This document shows positions 58,230 through 64,000 of a DNA stretch of 64,000 nucleotides, piece by piece. Below the pieces are notes generated by a model that worked only from the letters and a program-made list of their open reading frames with translations, was not told the DNA's origin and searched no databases. Positions within the stretch are counted from its first letter, which is position 1; each line of letters opens with the position of its first letter. This stretch comes from Rhodobiaceae bacterium UBA7804 (lineage in GTDB: Bacteria; Pseudomonadota; Alphaproteobacteria; Parvibaculales; Parvibaculaceae). Both the position numbers and the translations under genes were made by a program. The stretch spans positions 17,313 to 81,312 of the forward strand of contig DLCG01000024.1 in assembly GCA_002480495.1 (NCBI GenBank). The letters run 5' to 3'.

Positions 58230-58760
58230 TTAGCGGTCTTCGTCCATCTCCATCATCATGCGCTGCTGTTCGAGCATCTGTTGCATCATCTGCTGCATCA
58301 TGCCCTGCTGCTCTTGCATGCGCCCCATCATCTGCTGCATCCGTTCGGACATATCGCCCGACATGTCCCCGGACATGCCCATGCCCTGACTGCCGGATCC
58401 CTGATCGCCCGACATCCGGCCGCCCATCTGGCCCTGCATGGGCATGTTCCCCATCATGCCGTGCATCGCCTGCATCTTCTCGACCATCATCTGCATGTGC
58501 TGGCGCGTGAGCTGACGGCGCTCGGCGGGGTCTGTTGTCTCGCGGGCCTGCTGCATCATCTCCTGCATGCGCTCGAAGGACGGCCCGCCTTGCATCTGCT
58601 GCTGCATCTGCTGGGATTGGCCTTGCTGTGGCTTTGCTCCATGCTGGGCCGCCAATGCACCTGCCGCGGTGAGGACGGTGAGGCCCGCGGCTATGGCGAG
58701 AGCTTTCAAACCCGGCAAACGCATCGTGCTGGAAGGTATCATCGGCCGTGAATCTGTCAT
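58230..58760 (-). CDS. Methionine-rich periplasmic protein, probable copper/silver binding
   Basis: 176 residues. The signal peptide (about 13-38) ends at an ALAAQH site. The mature part is dominated by Met, Gln, Gly and Asp, with repeated MxxM, MGM and MQQMM clusters (HMQMMVEKMQAMHGMMGNM, MSERMQQMMGRM, MMQQMMQQML). Thioether-rich segments of this sort bind Cu(I) or Ag(I) in periplasmic proteins such as those of cop/cus/pco systems. No named family fits exactly. Start 58760 follows GGAGACCGGAG. A metal-sensing sigma factor lies 600 bp away. Confidence 0.65.
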   Translation of the reverse strand: MTDSRPMIPSSTMRLPGLKALAIAAGLTVLTAAGALAAQHGAKPQQGQSQQMQQQMQGGPSFERMQEMMQQARETTDPAERRQLTRQHMQMMVEKMQAMHGMMGNMPMQGQMGGRMSGDQGSGSQGMGMSGDMSGDMSERMQQMMGRMQEQQGMMQQMMQQMLEQQRMMMEMDEDR

Positions 58761-58905
58761 CTCCGGTCTCCTTGGTTGGGATGAAAGACGCTGTAGGGGT
58801 GGAGGGGGCGCAACCGGTGCAGCGTCGGACATCGGATCGCTATGGTGACCCGAAGGCACAACCATCTGGACTTACAGACGGAACGACTTGCCCGCCGTTA
58901 CAGCT

Positions 58906-59243
58906 TCAGCCCACCTGCCGGCCCCGTGCACAATCCGTCTCTTCACAGCGGCAGTCGAGGAAACCATGGATCGGGCAGATCAGGCACAAACAAACCCCCT
59001 GCTGCTGCTTTTCCAGTGCTTGCTTGGTCGTGATGCAGCCTCACAGCGACATTCTTCAAGTCGGCGCCGAGGCGCTGCCGCACAATTCCGCGAATCTCCC
59101 AACAGCTCTACGCGCGACATCAAGTCGGCGCATTCTGGCCTGAGCGTGGACAAGGAGGCTGTGGGGAGACAGTTGCATATCCCGTCGCCGAATTCCGCGT
59201 CGGTCTCGGTCGAGAAGGCTTCGAGATCATTTGGACTCACCAC
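58906..59243 (-). pseudogene. Decayed Cys-rich ECF sigma factor (C-terminal part)
   Basis: Three reverse frames together recreate the C-terminal half of a CorE-like sigma factor. First GDGICNCLPT and LRPECADLMSRVELLG (linker CxC and start of region 4), then VRQRLGADLKNVAVRLHHDQAS (region 4 helix-turn-helix), then CLICPIHGFLDCRCEETDC (Cys-rich tail) ending at 58906. Two frameshifts separate them. It is similar in plan to the intact sigma factor at 59384. The rest of 58761-59383 shows nothing else. Confidence 0.6.
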
Positions 59244-59383
59244 CTCGCGCGCACTTCAGCCTGAGTATGTCGGCAAGGGTTCGTTCTCTTTCATCGCTCC
59301 ATCCTCTTGAGAGTTAAAGCCTTCGGCAAACCCGGCGCGGTTCAGCCCGCCGATAGAAGGGCAGTTGTAGAACTTTGTGATAG

Positions 59384-60025
59384 TTACAAACTACAGCTCT
59401 TGCCGTTGCGCATTGATTCACAGGTGCAGTCGTCAAATCTACCTTCGGAGCAATCGGTGCAGAACGCTGCTAGAGAAACACGCAGTGCTTGGCGCGCCCG
59501 ATGCAGGCGCACTCTCGCATTCGATGGTGTGATCCCAAGATCAGCTGCGGCTCGTTCACGCGGTTCATCCGACAGATCGATCCGTTCAAGAATCTCTGCA
59601 TAGTCCGGGCGCAACCCCGGCACAAGCTCTCGAAGACAGCTGCAAACGCTTTTCTCGTTCGCAAGATCTATCTGGCCATCGCCCAATACCATCTGGTCTT
59701 GCATGTAGCTGTCTTTTCGGCGCCGCCGTGCAGCCTCACTGCGGTAATGATCGGTCAGCACCGAGCGCAGCACCGTATACAACCAGGCGACCACACTTTC
59801 GCTATTCCTAAGTACTGTCCCGCTGTTGATGACTCGCACGCAGAAAGTTTGAAGCACATCCTCCGCAGTGACCGAATCCCCGACCCGACGCACGAGATAG
59901 CGACGAAATTCGTGATAATAGTCGGTGAGTGCCATTTCTATTTCCGGCGTCATCGGCCGTGACGTGTTGCCGAGCTCATCGGAAAGTGGGTCGGTTTCAA
60001 TCGTCTTATGTGCTGCTACAGTCAT
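59384..60025 (-). CDS. ECF sigma factor with CxC linker and Cys-rich tail (CorE-like, metal-responsive)
   Basis: 213 residues from the chosen ATG 60025. Region 2 (about 34-95) has DYYHEFRRYLVRRVGDSVTAEDVLQTFCVRV and SVVAWLYTVLRSVLTDHYRSEAARRRR. The linker has VCSCLREL (CxC). Region 4 is LRPDYAEILERIDLSDEPRERAAADLGITPSNARVRLHRARQALR (about 138-182). The tail FCTDCSEGRFDDCTCESMRNGKSC carries six cysteines. A CxC linker plus a C-terminal Cys-rich domain is the mark of CorE-type (ECF44) sigma factors, which need no anti-sigma factor and respond directly to copper or other metals. Alternative starts: 60073 or an internal Met. Confidence 0.78.
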   Translation of the reverse strand: MTVAAHKTIETDPLSDELGNTSRPMTPEIEMALTDYYHEFRRYLVRRVGDSVTAEDVLQTFCVRVINSGTVLRNSESVVAWLYTVLRSVLTDHYRSEAARRRRKDSYMQDQMVLGDGQIDLANEKSVCSCLRELVPGLRPDYAEILERIDLSDEPRERAAADLGITPSNARVRLHRARQALRVSLAAFCTDCSEGRFDDCTCESMRNGKSCSL

Positions 60026-60190
60026 GCTCAAAACCTCGGCCCGAGTTGGCAAGATCGGGCGATCCGGAAACATCTTCGGGCTGAGCGCCTTAGGTCAACG
60101 CACAACAACACCCCACGCTCAGCCTTGCGCTAAAACCCACCATAGGGGTCGAGTTTCGGGCTCATAATGCGAGAATCGAGAGCAACGGCA

Positions 60191-60204
60191 TTGATCTAAA
60201 TCAA
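60191..60204. promoter_or_regulatory. Perfect FNR/FixK-type box TTGAT-CTAA-ATCAA
   Basis: The 14-bp sequence is a perfect match to TTGAT-N4-ATCAA, bound by Fnr, Anr and FixK regulators. It lies 166 bp upstream of the sigma-factor start used here and 131 bp beyond the end of the upstream EamA gene, so it most likely controls the sigma gene (60025, reverse strand). Other bases of 60026-60334 show no gene. Confidence 0.6.
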
Positions 60205-60334
60205 AGCCATAAAGAGTAACGGTACAGTAGTTCAGTGAGGGCAACCGCCGTGGTCGAAGGTAAGTCGAGAGAAATCTGTGGTGGAAGCTGGGCGCGAACC
60301 TAGGCCGGGCAGCAGCGAACCAACACGGTTGCCC

Positions 60335-61228
60335 TTATCCGGCCATTCTGGCCGGCTTAGTCCCTCTGCGCGTCACCAACACGACCCCAAGAATCGCAAG
60401 GACAATGCCGGCGATCTGCATCCAGCCAAGGGTCTCACCGTAAAACAAAGCGCCCATTGCAAGGCCGAAAATCGGGATCAGGAAGCTGAACGCGTTCGCG
60501 CGGTTGAGAGGCGCTTTCTCCAGCACGGAGAACCATAGCCAGTATACCAACGCCGACCCGAACAGACTGAGAACAAGGAGCGCGCCTACAAATGGCAACG
60601 TCCATCGGATCGTTGTTGGCTCCTCCGTGGCCCAGGCGACAATAGCGAGCGGAACACTGCCGATGAGCAACTGGAGGCCCATTGCCATAAGGGCGTCGAC
60701 GTTTCCGGCAATTCGTTTAATTACAACGTTGCTGACCGTGACGCCGAGTGCAGCCAGGACAATATAGGCTACTCCTAGAATGTAATTTTCTTGCCCGCCG
60801 GTGAGTATCTGGGGCGAAGTGATGACGAGTATCCCCATAAAGCCCAAGGCAAGGCCTGCTTTGCCCAGCGCGGTCAACTGTTCTTTGAGGATGATACCCG
60901 CCAGACCCGCCGCCAACAGCGGTTGGGTGTTGGCGACTACAGTGGCGATGCCCGGGGAAACGAATTCCGCGGCATGGAACATCCCCAAGAAGCCCAGGCT
61001 GGTGGCACCTGCGCCAACGATGGCCAACATTGTCCAGATTCGACGACTTTTGGGCAGGGGCTGCCGCAATGCAAGCGCGACGATGATCAACGCTGCGCCT
61101 GCCAGGAACGCGCGCAGCGTGGCGAATGTCAGGTGAGGGGCAAATTCAATGCCGACGGTTATCAGCGGGAAGCAGGCAGCCCAAAGCAACATGACCAGAA
61201 TGATTTGCGCGATGATTCCAACGGTCAC
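60335..61228 (-). CDS. EamA-family (DMT) transporter
   Basis: 297 residues with ten hydrophobic segments in two EamA repeats of five. ATVVANTQPLLAAGLAGIILKEQLTALGKAGLALGFMGILVI (about 98-138) and AFSFLIPIFGLAMGALFYGETLGWMQIAGIVLAILGVVLV (about 247-286) are the repeat ends with the usual Glu. A metabolite or drug exporter of the inner membrane; substrate unknown. Confidence 0.82.
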   Translation of the reverse strand: MTVGIIAQIILVMLLWAACFPLITVGIEFAPHLTFATLRAFLAGAALIIVALALRQPLPKSRRIWTMLAIVGAGATSLGFLGMFHAAEFVSPGIATVVANTQPLLAAGLAGIILKEQLTALGKAGLALGFMGILVITSPQILTGGQENYILGVAYIVLAALGVTVSNVVIKRIAGNVDALMAMGLQLLIGSVPLAIVAWATEEPTTIRWTLPFVGALLVLSLFGSALVYWLWFSVLEKAPLNRANAFSFLIPIFGLAMGALFYGETLGWMQIAGIVLAILGVVLVTRRGTKPARMAG

Positions 61229-61345
61229 TCGACTTTCATCCCATCGTCTATCCGTCCCGCGACACCACCATCACGACCTACTGGCGTTTGTCTGCCAAGT
61301 CTCGTGTCGTTGCTGATTGGATTCACACGAGTTGATCCGTTCGGT

Positions 61346-62260
61346 TCACGCACACTGGCAGGGATGAACGGCCCGGTTTTCCGCGCCGCGCGACATCTCG
61401 CGGGTCAACCAGAAACCGGCCCCGAGCAGCAATGCGCCACCATAGATCATGCCCTGCGCCGGGATTTCGGCGAAGATAAGGTAGCCCAGCGTTGACGCCA
61501 CGACCGGCGAGACGATGATATCGACGAGCGCATAGACATTGGCGTTGAGCGTCTTGAGGACGATGGAGATGCCGAAATAGGCGAAGCCGGTCGAGACGAT
61601 GCCCAGCCCCGCTGCCCAGAGCATCACCGGCAGGTCCATCCCGAGTGCGGCATAGGAGATGGTCGCGGCGGGCGTGCCGGGGCCGGCGAGGATGAGCGCT
61701 GGCGACAGGATCAGCGCCCCCGCGAGCATCGACCAGGCGATGTCGTTGCCGGCCTCGGTCTTTCCTTCGTAGCGCATGTAGGTGACCATGGCGGCGTAGA
61801 TCGCGCCGTCGCCGAGTGCGACGAGGTTGCCGACCATGTGGCCGCCCTCAAGCGGCTTGGCGAGGACGATACCGGTCAGCGCGACGGCGAAGATCAGGAT
61901 GTAGCTCTTGCGTGCCTTTTCGCCGAGAAACAGCGCCGAGAAGATGAACACGAAGAAGGGCGCGACGCTCCAGAAGATCACCGCATTGGCGATGGGCACC
62001 AGCGTCATGGCGTAGTTGAAAACGCTGATCTGCGTGGCGATCAGCACGCCGATGATCGCGGTGTCTTTCAGGTTGCCTTTCGGAAAGCGCAAGGGCCGGC
62101 CGGTCGCCAGCGGCATGACCGCCATCAGAAAGGCGGCCGCGAAGCTCAGAGCGTAGAAATTCAGCGTCTGGATCGGGATCAGTCCGTCGGTGAGCTTCAC
62201 GAACACGCCGATTGTGGCCTCCGATAGCGTGATCAGCAGGAGCAGGAGAACGATCTTCAT
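61346..62260 (-). CDS. EamA-family (DMT) transporter, coupled to the CDF gene
   Basis: 304 residues with ten TM segments in two EamA repeats; ANAVIFWSVAPFFVFIFSALFLGEKARKSYILIFAVALTGIVL (about 92-134) and ANVYALVDIIVSPVVASTLGYLIFAEIPAQGMIYGGALLLGAGFWL (about 239-285). The C-terminus ends in HPCQCA. Its ATG overlaps the stop of the CDF transporter by 4 bases, implying joint expression. Substrate unknown. Confidence 0.82.
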   Translation of the reverse strand: MKIVLLLLLITLSEATIGVFVKLTDGLIPIQTLNFYALSFAAAFLMAVMPLATGRPLRFPKGNLKDTAIIGVLIATQISVFNYAMTLVPIANAVIFWSVAPFFVFIFSALFLGEKARKSYILIFAVALTGIVLAKPLEGGHMVGNLVALGDGAIYAAMVTYMRYEGKTEAGNDIAWSMLAGALILSPALILAGPGTPAATISYAALGMDLPVMLWAAGLGIVSTGFAYFGISIVLKTLNANVYALVDIIVSPVVASTLGYLIFAEIPAQGMIYGGALLLGAGFWLTREMSRGAENRAVHPCQCA

Positions 62261-63192
62261 TTCCGGCTGCGGCCCCCTGCCGTGCGCGTCACGTCGATGG
62301 CTTCAGCCCCGGACTCATCAAGGCAGGTGTCCTCGACCTGCAAGGTGACGAAGAAGAATCCGAATTTTTCTTTGAGCATGGCGTGCGCTGCCGCCAGGAC
62401 CGCTTGGGGATCGGTCTCGTCGGCGACGCGCACATGACCGGAGAAGACGTAACGGCCGCTGGTCAGAGCCCAGGCATGAACGTGGTGGGCATTCGCAACG
62501 CCTTCGACCTGCTCCAGCGCGCCGGTGACATCGGACAGGCCGACGTCGGCCGGTGTGCCTTCCATCAATAGGTGAGCAGCGTCGCGCAGAATGCCCCAGC
62601 TGGCCCAGAGCAGCACGAAGCCGAAGCCCATACCAAGGATCGGATCGATCAGCAGGAACCCGGTGAATTGAATCACGAGTGCCGTCACGATAATGAGCAG
62701 GCTGCCGACGAAGGTTTGAATGATGTGCCAAAGTGCGCCTTTCACGTTCAGGTCGCTCTGGCTCTGCTTCCAGATCAAGCCGAGCGAAATAAACTCGGTG
62801 AAAAGCCCGCCCGCCGCGGCCCAAAGCATCGGCCCGGTAGGCAGCTCGATCGGGTCGGACAGCCGCATCGCACCCATTACGATCACGATGAGCGCCATGC
62901 CCAGAAGGAAGCCGCCATTGACGAGCGCTCCGATAATCTCGGCGCGGTACCAGCCGAAACTGCGATCCTCGTCGGCGGGGCGGCGGGCAAGCTTGGCGGC
63001 GACGATCGCGACTAGTACGCCACCCACCGCCGAGAAGGTGTGGAAGGCGTCGGAAATCACCGCGATCGAGCCCGTCCAGAGGCCGATGCCCATCTCGATT
63101 ACGAAATAGATGCCGGTCAGCCAAGCCGAGATCACCATTCCCCGTCCGCTTGACGGCATGTGGCCGGCATGGCCGCTATGGGCTTGGCTCAT
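62257..63192 (-). CDS. Cation diffusion facilitator-family transporter, atypical metal site
   Basis: 311 residues. Six TM segments (about 18-200) and a cytoplasmic C-terminal ferredoxin-like domain (about 215-295) with NAHHVHAWALTSGRYVFSGHVRV. A His-rich N-terminus (HSGHAGHM) is typical of Zn transporters. In TM2 the HxxxD pair reads SDAFHTFSA and in TM5 ALWHIIQTF: both Asp ligands are replaced (Ala and Thr). The metal specificity, or even transport, may therefore differ from Zn. Start 63192 is set by GAGAGGATAGA. A longer frame upstream lacks support. Confidence 0.8.
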   Translation of the reverse strand: MSQAHSGHAGHMPSSGRGMVISAWLTGIYFVIEMGIGLWTGSIAVISDAFHTFSAVGGVLVAIVAAKLARRPADEDRSFGWYRAEIIGALVNGGFLLGMALIVIVMGAMRLSDPIELPTGPMLWAAAGGLFTEFISLGLIWKQSQSDLNVKGALWHIIQTFVGSLLIIVTALVIQFTGFLLIDPILGMGFGFVLLWASWGILRDAAHLLMEGTPADVGLSDVTGALEQVEGVANAHHVHAWALTSGRYVFSGHVRVADETDPQAVLAAAHAMLKEKFGFFFVTLQVEDTCLDESGAEAIDVTRTAGGRSRK

Positions 63193-63217
63193 TGATTCTA
63201 TCCTCTCTTCACGTACT

Positions 63218-63231
63218 CTTTGACTACAAAG
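63218..63231. promoter_or_regulatory. Inverted repeat CTTTG-ACTA-CAAAG upstream of the CDF gene
   Basis: A perfect 5-4-5 inverted repeat 25 bases upstream of the CDF start, within the probable 5' leader or promoter. The element resembles short MerR/ArsR half-sites. No -10/-35 pair could be fixed with confidence. The rest of 63232-63506 shows no gene. Confidence 0.35.
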
Positions 63232-63506
63232 TTCTGCGTTCATTTCGCGCCACGGCGAGGCAGACGCTCCCGCGGCTACCACCGGCTTCAGCGTGAAAGG
63301 ATCCAGGATCATTGCATCGCATCAGACGACCTGTCACTCCCCTCTTCGAGATCAGCCCCTATCTCATCCCTTGATTGGACGGGACAGGGGTAAATTCGCA
63401 GAAACTCGAGAGTTATTGCCAATTGATCTGTCGCTACTGTCGATTCCAAGTAAATTCTTGATTGCCGTTTTATTTCCCAGCACGGAACAGTCAAAATGTT
63501 TGGGCA

Positions 63507-63968
63507 TCAAACCTTAAGAGGGGGTTCCAGCGTCAACATGACGAGGTGTAGGAGGGTCCGGCGGCCTAGCTGAAGTCGTCTGATGACTATCTGTTCGCTG
63601 AGACCGAGATCTGTGGCGATCCTGGTGGGCGGATGATTCAGAATTTCCGCGCGCCACACCACCTCGGCGTAGCGGGGTTCCAAGAGACGCATAAGCGTTT
63701 CGATAAACTCCTGCAGAATTGCCTCCATCTCGGTGTCGTCGGAGCCGTCCGAGTCCGGTGGACACCCAGAATCTCCCTCCCCGTCGCTATTTCCGTTCCG
63801 GCCTTTGTGTGCCGCCAAAACGCCACCATCAAGGCTGTCGCGCTGGCGTCGGCATGGCTGGCACCTTGGGGTTAAAAACCCTTCTGGATGAACGAGCTGT
63901 TCGTTATCTGGATCAATCAGGCCGGCTTTTGAAGCGGCACGGATTCCATCTTCCATCGTCTCGATCAC
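63507..63968 (-). CDS. Sigma-70 region 4-like small protein
   Basis: 153 residues from a GTG with GGAGGAGCGAGG upstream. The C-terminal 70 residues (LEPRYAEVVWRAEILNHPPTRIATDLGLSEQIVIRRLQLGRRTLL) follow the sigma-70 region 4 helix-turn-helix pattern of CorE-like factors. The N-terminal part has no region 2; it is low-complexity, acidic (NSDGEGDSGCPPDSDGSDDTE) and has a CQPC pair. It could be a lone region-4 regulator or a sigma-factor remnant. Its start overlaps the stop of a reading frame entering from the right edge (TGA at 63965-63967). Confidence 0.5.
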   Translation of the reverse strand: MIETMEDGIRAASKAGLIDPDNEQLVHPEGFLTPRCQPCRRQRDSLDGGVLAAHKGRNGNSDGEGDSGCPPDSDGSDDTEMEAILQEFIETLMRLLEPRYAEVVWRAEILNHPPTRIATDLGLSEQIVIRRLQLGRRTLLHLVMLTLEPPLKV

Positions 63969-64000
63969 TTGGCCTCGCTCCTCCGCTGCTCAAAACCGGG

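Noticed and set aside
1..64000. tRNA, rRNA or CRISPR loci
   Set aside because: No cloverleaf, rRNA signature or regularly spaced repeat array was noticed; a tRNAscan or CRISPR search was not possible here.
63965..64000. C-terminal end of a gene entering from the right edge (reverse strand, PGFEQRRSEAK then stop)
   Set aside because: Only 11 codons are visible; too little to call, though its stop overlaps the GTG of the region-4-like gene.

Overview
The window is a GC-rich (about 60%) bacterial chromosome segment. Gene families, operon style and closest remembered homologues all suggest an alphaproteobacterium: a Parvibaculum-like or sphingomonad-like hydrocarbon degrader. The genus is a guess; the class is more secure.

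Layout. (1) 1-3862: end of a mercury-resistance locus (merP partial, merT, divergent merR with a textbook 19-bp-spacer operator), a decayed IS3-family element, an MFS transporter and a universal stress protein. (2) 3959-7268: a MarR-EmrA-EmrB drug-efflux operon with a palindromic operator in its promoter. (3) 7168-12750: an unusual lipoprotein with a secretin-like C-terminus plus a secreted protein of unknown family, facing a LuxR-type response regulator and histidine kinase. (4) 13175-56342: a 43-kb catabolic island. (5) 56370-64000: a scarred region with pseudogenes, then metal and stress functions: a Met-rich periplasmic protein, a Cys-rich CorE-like ECF sigma factor, an atypical CDF transporter, and two EamA transporters.

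The catabolic island is the main content. Its core is a recognisable cyclohexanecarboxyl-CoA pathway: AliA-type CoA ligase, AliB-type acyl-CoA dehydrogenase, an enoyl-CoA hydratase in the BadK position, BadH (2-hydroxycyclohexanecarboxyl-CoA dehydrogenase) and BadI (2-ketocyclohexanecarboxyl-CoA hydrolase). These would open the ring to pimeloyl-CoA. Around it lie three CYP153-type P450s and one [2Fe-2S] ferredoxin (terminal hydroxylation of alkyl or alicyclic chains), a Rieske oxygenase, a Baeyer-Villiger-type flavin monooxygenase, luciferase-like and nitronate-monooxygenase-like flavoenzymes, hydrolases and amidohydrolases. There are also two thiolase-fold/DUF35 pairs, one followed by an acyl-CoA dehydrogenase pair as in the actinobacterial steroid side-chain (igr) operon. 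Inferred job: aerobic oxidation of an alkyl-substituted alicyclic compound (alkylcyclohexane, naphthenic acid or terpenoid), with side-chain removal and then ring cleavage. No steroid-ring genes (KstD, HsaC type) are seen.

Local regulators are TetR, GntR/FadR and IclR proteins. A 16-bp palindrome of form ATTYAT-N4-ATRAAT occurs in at least three and perhaps five intergenic regions of the island, including upstream of the GntR gene, and is the best candidate for a pathway-specific operator. The island also carries many gene fragments (Rieske/PdxA chimera, truncated luciferase-like gene, ferredoxin remnant, second IS3 remnant, acyl-CoA dehydrogenase pseudogene), showing assembly by rearrangement.
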